A stretch of 64,000 nucleotides of DNA, from positions 1 to 64,000 of the forward strand of contig NZ_JAGHQW010000001.1 of NCBI RefSeq assembly GCF_017744115.1, written 5' to 3'. Source of the stretch: Salinisphaera sp. G21_0 (GTDB lineage: Bacteria > Pseudomonadota > Gammaproteobacteria > Pseudomonadales > Endozoicomonadaceae). Of this stretch, positions 46,799 to 58,400 are shown in pieces. A program made the position numbers and the translations under genes. Position 1 is the stretch's first letter. Each line of letters opens with the position of its first letter. The notes under the pieces are model-generated. The model searched no databases and was not told the origin of the DNA. It worked only from the letters and a program-made list of their open reading frames with translations.

Positions 46799-48215
46799 GG
46801 TTCCCTCCAAGACGGTATTTGATTCTGTCAGTTCCGTTAGCTAATAAAAGATACTCAAGGTTGATATCTTCAATTATATACCCATTAGAAAGTTTTGCTC
46901 CTATGAGGTACTTGGAACCATCTATCAGTATCACGTAAGGCACTTTGCCCATACTGATACCGCGTATATTTAACGATAAAGGTGATTGACTGTCCGTTAT
47001 TGTACCTCCTGCATACTTGGTGGCTAATTCAATGGATGGTTTGTTGGCGTATTTTTTCTGAAACTTGGCTACTACCGTTTGCAGGTCATAAACTTGTCCT
47101 TCATCCAGCAGGTGCCCTTTCAGGATCACCGTCTGATCCCGGGTGACGACGTGAATTCTTGGTATTAGCCCTTTTTCCCGGAGCATGGATTTGAGGGTAT
47201 TGACCCGACTAATCTGGTTTTCAACCTGATCAACAACTGACGTAAGCCCATAAATCTCCTGTTTGAGCATGCTGATAATGTTATCAAGCTCATCAGAAGT
47301 TGAAACATATCCGGTTATCACCAGAGATCCGGGAGTGTTATCCAGCTCCAGCTCAAGTTTGTCATAACCACGATCTCTGAGGAGCAGTTCAGCGTTATCA
47401 CGCATTTCATTCATAACAATGATCTGCAAATTAAAAGGAATTCCCTGCTTTCTGAGAAATTTTTGCAGCTCAAGTCTGTCCTGAAGCGTTGGTGTATAAC
47501 CCGACACGAGTAATGATTTATCGGGCAACTGTTTGAACTTTACCTCTTTAAGTCCAAGCTGGTCCCTGGCCTTTGCCGAGATTTCGAGAACTCCCGGGAT
47601 GTTTGTTACTTTTTGTACTTCTGTATCCGTGTTGGAAATCATCAGACTCACGCCGGCTATCACAATCAGCAGTATGACTGGAATAGCGGCAAGCCATCTT
47701 TTATCAATACTTGCTATAAAGGATGTATCATCAAAATCGTCATCATCTTCTTCTTCGTCATCCTCTTCATCCTCATCTGACAGTGTCTGCTGGAAGTCAG
47801 ATCCAGATAGATCTAGCTCATCTGCGTCAGTAGATGGCTGCTCTTCCTCACTGACAGTCAGTTCCTGTGTTGGGGGAGGGGCTATGTTCGGTAGTGCCAG
47901 AGATGGCCACTCCGCATCAGCGGGGCCGATAGCTATGAACAGGCTGCTTGAGGTAACAACATCAAAGTGGCGGTAGTGAATACTCGAGCCTGCGGGTTCG
48001 CCATTTACATATAAAGGAGTATCCGCTGTGCTTGATTGGATTTTTACCTGGCCATCATTAGAAATCTCAATAATGAGCTCGATATCATTCAGGTTGTCGT
48101 CGGTTAAGATCAGGTCACAACCATCATCTTTACCCAGGGAGTACCTGCCCGGCTCGATGGGGATCTCGGCACCAATATGGTTGCCGGAGAGTATTTTCAG
48201 GTAAAATTCAGTCAT
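46776..48215 (-). CDS. sctD: Type III secretion inner-membrane ring protein SctD
   Basis: SctD (479 residues) forms the outer of the two inner-membrane rings of the type III injectisome. It has an N-terminal FHA-like domain (FYLKILSGNHIGAEIPIEPG, about 1-95), a long acidic linker with DEDEEDDEEEDDDDFDD near 150, one membrane helix (WLAAIPVILLIVIAGVSLM, about 175-193) and a periplasmic chain of BON/ring-building repeats. The start ATG has AGGAGGT upstream. It heads the minus-strand sctDEFG cluster. Confidence 0.88.
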   Translation of the reverse strand: MTEFYLKILSGNHIGAEIPIEPGRYSLGKDDGCDLILTDDNLNDIELIIEISNDGQVKIQSSTADTPLYVNGEPAGSSIHYRHFDVVTSSSLFIAIGPADAEWPSLALPNIAPPPTQELTVSEEEQPSTDADELDLSGSDFQQTLSDEDEEDDEEEDDDDFDDTSFIASIDKRWLAAIPVILLIVIAGVSLMISNTDTEVQKVTNIPGVLEISAKARDQLGLKEVKFKQLPDKSLLVSGYTPTLQDRLELQKFLRKQGIPFNLQIIVMNEMRDNAELLLRDRGYDKLELELDNTPGSLVITGYVSTSDELDNIISMLKQEIYGLTSVVDQVENQISRVNTLKSMLREKGLIPRIHVVTRDQTVILKGHLLDEGQVYDLQTVVAKFQKKYANKPSIELATKYAGGTITDSQSPLSLNIRGISMGKVPYVILIDGSKYLIGAKLSNGYIIEDINLEYLLLANGTDRIKYRLGGNRDGQTEK

Positions 48216-48521
48216 AAATGACCTCCTGCCATGGTAAAGCAGAAAATGATCTGACTGGGCCCGTAGACGGTTTTATGGTCAACATCCTGTTGATTCTGTC
48301 CGTAGTTATTACTGGTGTCTTTACGTGCTCTGACTATCTGCGTAAATTGAGTCTTAAAAAGTAGATTAAGGTAAAAAAAACGTCATTGCCAGAGATTACA
48401 TGATAATTATTCGGCAAATTCGTCACTAATTAGATGCCTGTCGATAAAATGTTGGGTAAAATTTCCTGAAAAGGTTAAATAGCCCTGATAACAATAACCA
48501 TAAAATAAGAGGCGCAGTGTT
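48216..48521. other. Divergent intergenic region between sctD and fadD
   Basis: Gene-free and AT-rich toward fadD. It must hold the sctDEFG promoter and the fadD promoter. I see no clear operator palindrome or consensus promoter. Confidence 0.4.
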
Positions 48522-50204
48522 ATGGATGCATCATTCTGGAATGGTAAAAGGCCTGCTGGGGTTGGTGATTCTGTTAACCCTGATGAATATTCCAGTGCTT
48601 TATCTGTGATCAATGCTTTTTTAAATGAGAATAGCTCGCTCCCTGCATTTACGGGCATTGGACATACACTGACTTATGCTGACATTGATCTTTACAGTCA
48701 GCAGTTTGCAGCATACATCCAAAGAAATACTGATCTGCAACCGGGGGATCGAATTGCGATTCAGATGCCCAATCTTCTACAGTACCCGATTGTCGTTTAT
48801 GGCGCGTTGCGAGCAGGATTGGTTATCGTAAATACCAACCCGCTTTATACTGCCCGGGAAATGTTGCACCAGTTCAAAGACTCGGGAGCAAAGGCATTAG
48901 TATTTTTTGAAAACTTTGGTGATCTCGTTGAAGAGGTGGTTGGTCAGACAGATATCAAACACCTTTTTGTGACCCGGCTTGCTGATATGGTTCCGGCTCC
49001 GAAACGGCAGGTGGTTAATTTCCTGGTCAAATATGTTAAGAAGATGGTGCCACGGTATTCCTTACCCAAAGCAGTTCCGCTGCTTGACGCCTTCAGAGCT
49101 GCAAAAGCCTCTGACTATCAACCGATTCCAGAGGGTAAGCTCTCTGATCCGCTGGTACTTCAATACACTGGTGGTACTACCGGGGTGGCCAAAGGTGCCA
49201 TTCTGACTAACAGGAATTTGATAGCAAATATGCTTCAGTCCAAAGAGATGCTGTCTCAAGTGGATCAACAGGGGCAGAAAATCTTAAAAACTGGGCGCGA
49301 AACGCTTATCGCGCCATTGCCGCTCTATCACATATATGCCTTCACAGTGCACTTGATGTGTATGCCGTTTATGGGGAATCACAGTATTCTGATAGCTAAC
49401 CCGAGAGATACAGATACATTTATTAAGTCGATTAAGCCGTGGCGTTTTACTGCTTTTATTGGTCTGAATACCTTATTTGCCAGCTTGCTGAATCATCCCA
49501 AATTTAAAGAATGTGATCTCTCAGGTTTAAAGGTAACTTTATCGGGAGGGACTGCGCTGCAGGAGGCAACGGCTCAAAGGTGGCATAAAGAGACCGGGTG
49601 TATTATTTCTGAAGCTTATGGGTTAACAGAGTGTTCTCCCGCCGTTTGTATGAATCCAGCCGGTGATTTGTCACAGCCAGGCACTGCGGGTCTGCCAATA
49701 CCTTCCACAGAGCTGAAAACCATAGACGAGAATGGTGGTGAGACAGCGATAGGTGAGCCTGGTGAGCTTTGTGTCAGGGGGCCGCAGGTTATGTCCGGAT
49801 ACTGGCAGCGAGTTGAAGCAACAGCTGAAGTACTCAGTACGGATGGTTGGCTGAAAACCGGAGATGTCGCTGTGATCCAGGAAGATGGGTTTGTCAGAAT
49901 TGTTGACCGCATCAAGGATATGATTCTGGTTTCCGGTTTTAATGTCTATCCGAATGAAATTGAGGATGTTGTTTCCGGCCATCCAAAGGTGGCAAACTGT
50001 GCGGCCATTGGGGTTCCCGATGAGAACTCTGGAGAGAAGGTTAAGTTGTTTGTTATCAAGTCAGATGACAGTCTTACAGCTGACGAGTTACTAAGCTGGT
50101 GTCGTGATTATCTGACGGCCTATAAAGTGCCCAAGGTGTGTGAATTTCGTGATGAATTGCCGATGACACCTGTTGGCAAGATTTTGCGCAAAGACCTCCG
50201 GTAG
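48522..50204 (+). CDS. fadD: Long-chain acyl-CoA synthetase
   Basis: FadD activates fatty acids to acyl-CoA with ATP, taking them into beta-oxidation or lipid synthesis. The 560-residue product has the AMP-binding motif YTGGTTGVAKGAILTNRNL, EAYGLTECSPAVCMNP, the GWLKTGDVAVIQEDGFVRIV block and the C-terminal MTPVGKILRKDLR with the catalytic lysine. GAGG precedes the ATG. A strong terminator follows. Confidence 0.94.
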   Translation: MDASFWNGKRPAGVGDSVNPDEYSSALSVINAFLNENSSLPAFTGIGHTLTYADIDLYSQQFAAYIQRNTDLQPGDRIAIQMPNLLQYPIVVYGALRAGLVIVNTNPLYTAREMLHQFKDSGAKALVFFENFGDLVEEVVGQTDIKHLFVTRLADMVPAPKRQVVNFLVKYVKKMVPRYSLPKAVPLLDAFRAAKASDYQPIPEGKLSDPLVLQYTGGTTGVAKGAILTNRNLIANMLQSKEMLSQVDQQGQKILKTGRETLIAPLPLYHIYAFTVHLMCMPFMGNHSILIANPRDTDTFIKSIKPWRFTAFIGLNTLFASLLNHPKFKECDLSGLKVTLSGGTALQEATAQRWHKETGCIISEAYGLTECSPAVCMNPAGDLSQPGTAGLPIPSTELKTIDENGGETAIGEPGELCVRGPQVMSGYWQRVEATAEVLSTDGWLKTGDVAVIQEDGFVRIVDRIKDMILVSGFNVYPNEIEDVVSGHPKVANCAAIGVPDENSGEKVKLFVIKSDDSLTADELLSWCRDYLTAYKVPKVCEFRDELPMTPVGKILRKDLR

Positions 50205-50274
50205 TCAGAGGTTGTGAGTTAACCTGTTATGGGTTGGTGGGATCCATCCGGAAGGGTGGTCTCTTTATCACAAG

Positions 50275-50315
50275 TCCTGTAATCCCTGGTAATCAGGGTT
50301 ACAGGATATTTTTTA
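50275..50315 (+). terminator. Terminator after fadD
   Basis: TCCTGTAATCCCTG and CAGGGTTACAGGA form a 13-bp stem with one mismatch and a TAAT-type loop, followed by TATTTTTTAT. It may also serve the convergent gene to its right. Confidence 0.88.
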
Positions 50316-50352
50316 TATGTCGTTTATATTTTAAGGAGATTTTGGCAGTCAG

Positions 50353-50751
50353 TTATGCTGACTGCTGGTCATGGTTTGAGAAATAACGATGCAGTATTTC
50401 AGGGTCATCTTTCAAAGCATTAAATGCTTCTTTGGCATCGGTGGGTGTGATGCTGGTGCGATCCAGTTTCATGCGATGTATAGAGGCATCAAACCAGAAC
50501 CAGTGATTGTCTTCGGTAAGACATAAGGCTCTTACTGAATAGCTGGTTGCTGGAATGAAGGGCAGGGGCATTCCACTGGTTAGTTGCTTTCTGACAATGG
50601 TGGAATTTTGACAAGAGTAGGTGGTGTTGTGGTAAATCCGCTCGAAACGGTTGAATTCGTGACCAAACATCTTGTTTGCCATAATGTCCTGTTTTTGACT
50701 CAGGTAGTACAGTGCAAAAATGCCAGCCACAATCAGGATAAAGCTTTCCAT
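50353..50751 (-). CDS. Membrane-anchored protein of unknown function
   Basis: A 132-residue protein I do not recognise. It has one N-terminal membrane helix (FILIVAGIFALYYLSQ, about 4-19), then a soluble domain with YSVRALCLTEDNHWFWFDAS and a C-terminal EAFNALKDDPEILHRYF. The ATG at 50751 is preceded by GAGGTATG on the coding strand. It converges on fadD and lies downstream of the DJ-1 gene's promoter side without overlap. Its function cannot be given. Confidence 0.65.
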   Translation of the reverse strand: MESFILIVAGIFALYYLSQKQDIMANKMFGHEFNRFERIYHNTTYSCQNSTIVRKQLTSGMPLPFIPATSYSVRALCLTEDNHWFWFDASIHRMKLDRTSITPTDAKEAFNALKDDPEILHRYFSNHDQQSA

Positions 50752-50885
50752 TTTTCATACCTCGTGGGTTAATGCACTGGGCTTCCCTGCGGCTTCGGAA
50801 AACCCTTATATGTATTCTATACGCATTTGTACAACTATGTTCAATTAACATCGCTGATGAGATTGGGGTTTTTACTGGAGAAGGA

Positions 50886-51464
50886 TCACAATGCCCAGTC
50901 AGCAATCATCTGTTTGGCTATCGGCCGAAAAGCATCTTTTCCATAGAGCGCATCAACTAATTTAAATGAAAATCCCATGGCATTGCCCGGGCCCTGGGCT
51001 GTTATAACCCGTTTTTTTTCGTCCACCACTACGGTGTTTCCGGGATGTGTCAGGGGGCCTTCCATTTGCTCCATAAAGCTGGGATAGCAAGTCGCGTGGA
51101 CGTTATCCAGTAAACCGTTGTGAGCAAGAACTACCGCAGGCGAGGCGCATATAGCCGCATACCATTTTCCTGCTTTTTGCTGATCATGCAGCAGTGTTAT
51201 CAGCGTTTTGCAGTTCTTCAGGTTCTCGGCACCGGGCATACCACCAGGAAGGGCAATCAGGTGAAACGGCTTGCCTGTGCAGGCTTCTATATGCACATCT
51301 GCTGTGATCTGCATTTGGTGTGAGGTGGTGATGGTCTGCTTGCCATCAGGAAGACAGCTGGCTACAGTGACTTGTGCGCCCGCTCTCCTGAGTGTGTCTA
51401 TGATGGTCACAGCTTCAATGTCTTCAGAGCCATCAGCAATTGGGATGAGAACCTGTCTTGGCAT
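50886..51464 (-). CDS. DJ-1/PfpI family protein (YajL-like)
   Basis: A 192-residue DJ-1 superfamily protein. It has VLIPIADGSEDIEAVTIIDT with the conserved Glu, the LIALPGGMPGAENLKN block and the nucleophile elbow AAICASPAVVLA, whose cysteine is redox-active in YajL and DJ-1. Members act as protein or nucleotide deglycases or oxidative-stress chaperones; which applies here cannot be told. The ATG at 51464 gives MPRQVLIPIADG. The region 51465-51746 to its right holds no gene. Confidence 0.87.
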   Translation of the reverse strand: MPRQVLIPIADGSEDIEAVTIIDTLRRAGAQVTVASCLPDGKQTITTSHQMQITADVHIEACTGKPFHLIALPGGMPGAENLKNCKTLITLLHDQQKAGKWYAAICASPAVVLAHNGLLDNVHATCYPSFMEQMEGPLTHPGNTVVVDEKKRVITAQGPGNAMGFSFKLVDALYGKDAFRPIAKQMIADWAL

Positions 51465-51746
51465 GGTAGACCCTCATTATGAAGGTGGGGTGTTAAGTAA
51501 GTGTCTGCAGCTTAAGGCCGTATAGGATCTTGTTGCGGGTAGTTAAAACTGAGAGATAAAGCTTCTGTATATTGGCTCTCTTCTGCACAGAATCAGACTA
51601 CAAAATGAGAAAAAATGAATAACAGGATTGTTTTATCGTCGCTTTCAGTTCGCATTAAGATGTTTAAACAGGCTCTTATATGCCGACAGAATTTTAATCT
51701 AGCAGATAGTTAAGGCTGGTGAGATAAATTTGATAATGAATTGGTA

Positions 51747-52628
51747 TTATGCCAGTTGCCCGGCAAGGTTGTAGCCGAGGTTGTAGCCACTGTGGTAATC
51801 AGACACAAGGTGATTTCTGTGTCTTGTTCCTCTGGAGGTGTTCAGTGGCTTCAGTGGCGAGATATGAACCAGATATATGCTTGAGTCTTGTGCAACTGAT
51901 TCAGCAAGGTCTGCCGCCTGGTTGTAAATAGTGTTCTGATCTTTTATCAGCATTGACACGGCTGGCATTTGACGATTTTGCCAGGCATAAATTTTTGACC
52001 CGGTCGCTGAGCTTTTACGAAAGTTTGCTTGCCTGGTTCTAAGTACAACAATCTGGTTATGGCCGTCATCAATCGCTTTTTGTATTGGCAAGGGGTCTGA
52101 TAAACTGCCATCGGTCAGGGCGTGGTTATTAACCAATACCGGTTTTCGATAAATCATGGGTAAGGCGCTGCTTGCCTTCAATGTGTCGTTGATCACCTCA
52201 TTTGGTGTGTTGCTGTCAATGCTGTGATAAATGGGTTTTCCGCTTTCAATACATGTGCTGACAACGGTAAAGCGTTGAGAGTTCAGCCTCTTTCTGAAAC
52301 GGTCAAAGTTTAAAGCGTTTTGCTGTGAAAGCTTTTGGAAAAACCAGTCAAGATCAAACAGATCCCCACCCCTGATATGGCGCAGAATACTGATAAACTC
52401 AGAGTCAAGGCATAGTTTGGTATAGATATCCAGATTGCGTCCACGTTGACCCGCAATAAATGAACTGAGATTCAGCGCGCCAGACGATACGCCATAGTAG
52501 CCATCGAAAGCTTTGACTCTTTTATCAAGAAAAGCGTCCAGAATACCAGCAGTGAAAATACCACGCATACCTCCACCTTCAACAACCAGCGCTCTTTTTA
52601 TGGATGAGGAGGGGGCGATGTGTTGCAT
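51747..52628 (-). CDS. Patatin-like phospholipase (YjjU type)
   Basis: A 293-residue patatin-fold lipase. It has the oxyanion loop GGGMRGIFTAG, the catalytic serine in GVSSGALN (GxSxG), and the catalytic aspartate in LTDGSLSDPLPIQKAI. It lacks a signal peptide. It starts 34 bases beyond the last initiator tRNA gene on the same strand with no terminator between, so it may be read from the tRNA promoter. The ribosome site is weak. The substrate is presumably a phospholipid, and an intracellular or secreted role is open. Confidence 0.85.
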   Translation of the reverse strand: MQHIAPSSSIKRALVVEGGGMRGIFTAGILDAFLDKRVKAFDGYYGVSSGALNLSSFIAGQRGRNLDIYTKLCLDSEFISILRHIRGGDLFDLDWFFQKLSQQNALNFDRFRKRLNSQRFTVVSTCIESGKPIYHSIDSNTPNEVINDTLKASSALPMIYRKPVLVNNHALTDGSLSDPLPIQKAIDDGHNQIVVLRTRQANFRKSSATGSKIYAWQNRQMPAVSMLIKDQNTIYNQAADLAESVAQDSSIYLVHISPLKPLNTSRGTRHRNHLVSDYHSGYNLGYNLAGQLA

Positions 52629-52662
52629 GGTTGGAGTGTTGAGGTTATTGATTGAAATAAGA

Positions 52663-52739
<77 letters not shown>

Positions 52740-52793
52740 ACAAAACTGCTCAGCTGATTCTTTCAAAAAGAAACATCAACTGCTTTATAAAAG

Positions 52794-52870
<77 letters not shown>

Positions 52871-52926
52871 ATAAAGCTGATCAGTTGATTCTTTCAAAAA
52901 AAGAAACATCAACTGCTTTACAAAAG

Positions 52927-53003
<77 letters not shown>

Positions 53004-53018
53004 TCGAAAGAGAGGCGA

Positions 53019-53046
53019 ATTATAGGGACGCTGGTTATAATGTCAA
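53019..53046 (-). promoter_or_regulatory. Consensus promoter of the tRNA-fMet cluster
   Basis: On the minus strand TTGACA (53046-53041) and TATAAT (53024-53019) are perfect consensus hexamers separated by 16 bases, followed by a GC-rich discriminator, as expected for a strong growth-rate-controlled stable RNA promoter. Confidence 0.9.
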
Positions 53047-53081
53047 GGATTACCTGCGGCAAAAGGAGAAGGTGAAAGTGA

Positions 53082-53112
53082 GTGCGGTATTGGTTATGCA
53101 GGAATACCGCAC
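53082..53112 (-). terminator. Stem-loop after acs, possible terminator
   Basis: GTGCGGTATT (53082-53091) and AATACCGCAC (53103-53112) form a perfect 10-bp stem with an 11-base loop, 15 bases beyond the acs stop. No clean T-run follows, so termination would be weak. Confidence 0.5.
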
Positions 53113-53127
53113 GACAATTGACAATTA

Positions 53128-55077
53128 TTAGCTGGCCACCGCTTTATTCGCGATCAACTGGTTCACGACTTCAGGATCTGCCAGCGTTGATGTGTCGCCA
53201 AGGTTTTCGAACTCGTCAGCAGCTATTTTCCGGAGAATCCGCCTCATGATTTTTCCAGACCGGGTTTTGGGAAGTCCCGGGGCCCACTGAATAATATCCG
53301 GGGTAGCAATCGGCCCTATCTCTTTTCTTACCCAGTCCTTCAGGTTCTTTTTCAGGTCTTCACTGGTGTCTGTCCCGCTATTGAGCGTGACATAAACATA
53401 GATCCCCTGGCCCTTGATATGGTGTGGGAAACCGACAACTGCAGCTTCCGCCACCTGCTGATGGGCTACCATTGCCGATTCTATTTCTGCCGTTCCCATA
53501 CGGTGGCCGGAAACATTAATGACATCATCCACACGACCGGTGATCCAGTAATAGCCATCTTCATCCCTTCGGGCTCCGTCACCTGTTGTATACATGCCTT
53601 TAAAAGATGAGAAGTAGGTTTGAACAAAACGTTCATGATCTCCATAGACGGTTCTCGCTTGTCCGGGCCAGCTATCCAGGATAACAAGATTGCCTTCTCC
53701 GGGGCCATGGATCAGACGACCCATATTATCTACCAGGGCAGGTTGTACACCAAAGAATGGTCGTGTGGCTGAACCCGGCTTAAGGTCAGTAGCTCCCGGA
53801 AGTGGAGTGAGCATCGCAGCGCCTGTTTCGGTCTGCCACCAGGTGTCGACGATAGGGCAGCGCTCTTCACCAATGGTTGAGTAGTACCAGCTCCAGGCCT
53901 CGGGGTTAATGGGCTCACCTACAGAGCCCAGCAATCTGAGTGAGCTTCGATGAGTGTCTTTGATCACCGCATCGCCTTCTGCCATTAATGAGCGGATAGC
54001 CGTTGGTGCGATATAAAGAATATTCACACCGTGTTTATCGATGATTTTGCTGATGCGATTGGTTTCAGGATAGTTAGGCACTCCCTCATGCATCACAATG
54101 GTTGCGCCATTCAGCAAGGGGCCATAGGTGACGTATGAGTGTCCGGTAATCCAGCCAACGTCAGCATTGCACCAGAAGACTTCGCCGGGTTGATAGTCAA
54201 ATACATATTGATGGGTCATGGAAGCGTATACCAGGTAGCCACCTGTGCTATGCATGACACCCTTTGGCTTTCCGGTAGAGCCTGAGGTGTAGAGGATAAA
54301 GAGTGGGTCCTCGGCATTCATCTCCCTGGCTTCGCAGTGTGGAGAAGTGAGTGCCGTTAACTCCTGCCACCAGACGTCACGGTGACGATGCCAGGCAATA
54401 TCAGCGCCTGTGTGCTTGAGAACAATGACCTTCTCAATGGTGTGTGTGTCGGGGTGTGTCAGTGCTTCATCGACGTTGCTTTTAAGAGGGACTGTGCGCC
54501 CGCCTCGAACACCTTCATCGGCCGTAACGACAATCTTAGCTTTTGAGTCAATGATTCTTCCTGCCAGTGATTCCGGTGAAAATCCGCCAAACACCACGGA
54601 ATGAATGGCCCCTATACGGCTGCAGGCCAGCATCGCAACGGTGGCTTCGATGACCATGGGCATATAGATTGCTACCACATCACCTTTGCGAACACCCTGA
54701 CTCTTCAATGCATTGGCAAAGCGGCACACAAGTTCATGCAGTTCCCGGTAGGTGACCTTTCTGGCTTCACCTTCATCATCCGGCTCCCAGATAATGGCCA
54801 GCTGGTCACCTCGCTCTTCCAGGTGCCGGTCAAGGCAGTTGTGGGACGCATTGGTGGTACCATCATAAAACCAGTTGATGCTGACAAAGTGGTCGTCAAA
54901 AGAGACTTTTCTCACTTTGGAGAAAGGCTGGAACCAGTGGATGCGTTGGCCATGTTCGCGCCAGAAGCCTTCAGGGTTAATGATGGATTGCTGATACATT
55001 TCCAGATACTGGTCGTTGTTAACCAGTGTGTTCTCAAGAGCAGCAGGTTTTACTGGATAAACGGAGGTGTCAGACAT
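53128..55077 (-). CDS. acs: Acetyl-CoA synthetase
   Basis: Acs makes acetyl-CoA from acetate, ATP and CoA at low acetate levels. The 649-residue product has the N-terminal [20 protein letters not shown] segment, the P-loop-like [56 protein letters not shown] and the C-terminal [16 protein letters not shown] with the lysine that is acetylated for control. GGGAAGTG precedes the ATG. It diverges from crbS, whose system activates acs in Vibrio and Pseudomonas. Confidence 0.98.
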   Translation of the reverse strand: MSDTSVYPVKPAALENTLVNNDQYLEMYQQSIINPEGFWREHGQRIHWFQPFSKVRKVSFDDHFVSINWFYDGTTNASHNCLDRHLEERGDQLAIIWEPDDEGEARKVTYRELHELVCRFANALKSQGVRKGDVVAIYMPMVIEATVAMLACSRIGAIHSVVFGGFSPESLAGRIIDSKAKIVVTADEGVRGGRTVPLKSNVDEALTHPDTHTIEKVIVLKHTGADIAWHRHRDVWWQELTALTSPHCEAREMNAEDPLFILYTSGSTGKPKGVMHSTGGYLVYASMTHQYVFDYQPGEVFWCNADVGWITGHSYVTYGPLLNGATIVMHEGVPNYPETNRISKIIDKHGVNILYIAPTAIRSLMAEGDAVIKDTHRSSLRLLGSVGEPINPEAWSWYYSTIGEERCPIVDTWWQTETGAAMLTPLPGATDLKPGSATRPFFGVQPALVDNMGRLIHGPGEGNLVILDSWPGQARTVYGDHERFVQTYFSSFKGMYTTGDGARRDEDGYYWITGRVDDVINVSGHRMGTAEIESAMVAHQQVAEAAVVGFPHHIKGQGIYVYVTLNSGTDTSEDLKKNLKDWVRKEIGPIATPDIIQWAPGLPKTRSGKIMRRILRKIAADEFENLGDTSTLADPEVVNQLIANKAVAS

Positions 55078-55441
55078 ATCACTTCCCTTAGTGTTGTTAT
55101 TATTATTTAGTTCAAAATGACTCAGGGCGGTTTTTTATTTTGTTCAGGTTGAGTGATTGCTCACTAAAACGACTGTGAACGTATTTATTGAAGTGTTCTC
55201 AGTTTAGGATTTGCAGGGATTTCTGGTATTAGACTTTGGTCTTAACTTCTATCAGATAAAGTATACGGTCCCGATTTTGTGTAAACAATAACCCTATCAC
55301 TATTTTGACTAATATCGAAAGTATCAGCCTTCCGACTGACGTACGATCAAGGGCGACATTCCACGGGCACCGGTGTATATTTCGCAGAGAAACGCCACAG
55401 AAAATTCTGCTTTGGTGGAATGACTTATAAGAATAATAGCT
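55078..55441. other. Divergent control region between acs and crbS
   Basis: Gene-free 364 bases. This is where CrbR would be expected to act on acs. No palindrome stands out enough to call an operator, and no consensus promoter was identified. Confidence 0.45.
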
Positions 55442-58400
55442 ATGTCTGGATGGATACTGGCCCTTATTGCCACAGTGTACGTCGCCTGTCTGTTTATTGC
55501 GGCCTGGTTTGGTGATTATCGGGGGGCTGCTTTCAGAAAACGCTGGCAGCCCTTGATTTACAGCCTTTCTCTGGCTGTTTACTGTACTTCCTGGACTTTT
55601 TTCGGCGCTGTGGGGCAGGCCAGTGAAAATCTGTGGTCATTTCTTCCCATCTATCTTGGTCCCATCCTGGTTTTTGTTCTTTTCTGGAAGCTTCTGGTCA
55701 AGCTGATTACTGTCAGTAAACAGGAGAACATTACGTCAATTGCCGACTTTATCGCTTCCCGTCATGGTCGTTCCCACTTTATGGCGATTCTGGTGACCTT
55801 CATTCTGGTCATTGGTGTGCTTCCCTATATAGCACTGCAGCTAAAAGCTATTGTGATGGGCTTTGCTCAGCTGACGGATGACAGTCCAGGGTCTGGCCGA
55901 TGGTCTCGGGAAGATCTGGCATTAGCCATCACCTTAACCCTGAGTGTTTTTGTCATTATGTTTGGTACCCGAAAGCTGGATGCTACCGAGCATCAGAATG
56001 GCATTATGACGGCTATTGCCTTTGAGTCTCTGGTTAAGCTCTCAGTTTTCCTGCTGGTGGGAATCTGGGTTTCGTGGGCTGCTGTGGATCATATTAATTT
56101 TGATGTCATCATCCAGCCGGGTGACGGGAATGCCGGGGTCAGCTGGTTTGATAGTATTATCATGCCTACGGTAATGGCCATGGCAGCCATACTGTGTCTG
56201 CCCCGGCAGTTTCATGTCACGGTGGTAGAAAACAGCAGCATTGATGATTTCCATAAGGCTCGATGGCTGTTTCCCGCCTATTTGTTGTTACTGGCTCTGT
56301 TTGTGATACCACTGGCGCTGGCTGGCAATCAACTATTGGGCAGCGCTGTGCCCGGTGATGCCTATTTGATTGAACTGCCAAAGCTGATGGGCAACTTACC
56401 CATGGCTGTGCTGGCTTTTCTGGGGGGCGTGTCTGCTGCCATCAGCATGGTGATTGTGGCAACACTTGCTTTGACCACCATGGTATCCAACGAAATTTTA
56501 ATGCCATTACTGCTGCGCAGAAATAATCACAGTTACCGGGACAGTAATGACTTTTACCGGTTCAGTGGCCTGTTGCTGACGGTAAGGCGTACGACGATTG
56601 TCATTTTATTGATGTTGTCATGGGGTGTTTATCGACTTCTGGAAGGCGCTGGTTCTCTGGCTGCTATCGGTCAGATGTCATTTTCGGCCGTTGCTCAACT
56701 CGCCCCGGTGTTGCTGGGTAGTCTCTACATCAGGGAAAGCAATGCCAGGGCAGCCGCCGGTGGCCTGTTAGTAGGTTTTATGGTCTGGCTTTTCTGTCTG
56801 GTGATACCTGTGCTGGTTGATGTTTCATGGCTGGGTACCAGTGTTGTTCAGCAAGGTGTTTTTGGTTATGAGTGGCTTAAGCCAGATAATCTTTTTGGTC
56901 TGGGGGTTACCGGTACGGTCACCGGAGCAACACTGGTTGCGCTGTCTCTGAATACCTTTGTCTATCTTTGTGGCTGTCTTTACCTTAGGCCGGGTATTGA
57001 AGAGAGAAGGCAGTCCCGGAAGTTTGTTGATGCGGTCCTTTCTGAAGATGGTGTTTTCCCGAATGCAGCCATTACGGTAGGAGAGCTTGAGCAGCTGGCC
57101 AGCCGCTTTGTCAGTAAAAACCGGGTGCAGGGTGTTATTCAGAGCTTTGAGTCCGGGGATAGAAGGCTGCTATTCGGAGCGCTGAATGGTCATAAGCAGG
57201 CAGGGCCAGAACTGGTGGCCGCGATTGAACGGTTGCTGGCAGGAACGCTGGGGGCGTCATCGGCCCGTATTGTGATGAAGTCTCTGGCGCATGGGAATGT
57301 CGCGCTTGAAGAAGTTCAGGCTATGGTGGATGAGGCCTCGGAAGTATTTCAGTTCAACCGGGAACTGCTGCAGGGAGCGATTGAGCATATCAGTATGGGG
57401 ATCAGTGTGGTTGATCGTAACCTGGAGTTAGTTGCCTGGAATCAGCAATATCTGCAGTTGTTTGACTACCCGAATGACCTGATTAAGGTGGGTCGTCCTA
57501 TTTCAGATATGATTCGGCATAATGCCCTGAATGGACTTTGCGGCACCGGGGATGTGGACCATCACGTCAATAAACGGCTGTCATATATGAGGAATGGGAC
57601 GGCCCATCGCTCAGAAAGGCGGCGACAGGATGGCAGGGTGATTCAGATTCAGGGGAATCCCATGCCCGGTGGTGGATTTGTTATGGCTTTCACCGATATC
57701 ACCGGGTTCCGTCAGGTTGAGCAGGCCCTGAAAGAAGCAAATGAAAGTCTGGAGCATCGGGTGCAGGAGCGGACAAAAGAGCTGTCATTGTTAAATGTGC
57801 AACTTTTAGGGGCAAAGTCACAGGCCGAGAAAGCGAACCACTTGCGCTCACGTTTTTTTGCGGCAATCAGTCATGACCTTATGCAGCCAATGAATGCGGC
57901 TCGACTATTTACTGCCTCCATGGAGCTGGAAGCAAAAGGCACCGTGCATGAAGAACTGGCGCAAAATATCAGCAACTCATTAAGGTCTGCGGAGCATTTG
58001 TTGACAGATCTGCTGGATATGTCGCGAATAGAAGCCGGTAAGGTGGCGGTGAATCTTCGGGATGTTCCTGTAATGGAGGTTTTAGAGCCCCTGAGGTCTG
58101 AATTTTCGCTGTTGTCGAAGGAAGGCAGGCTGATGTTCAGGGTGGTCAGTTCTGATCGGCGCATTAAAACCGATCCGGTGCTTCTGAGAAGAATCTTACA
58201 AAATTTCCTGACCAATGCGTTTCGTTATGTTGCCAACACCCATAGAACAGGAAAAGTGCTTCTGGGATGTCGTTTTATCAACAATCGACAGCTTAGACTT
58301 GAGGTAAGGGATAATGGGCAGGGCATCCCCCAAGACAAGCAGGCACTGATTTTTGCAGAATTTGAGCGTTTATCGACAGCCGTGAATGGGTTGGGGCTTG

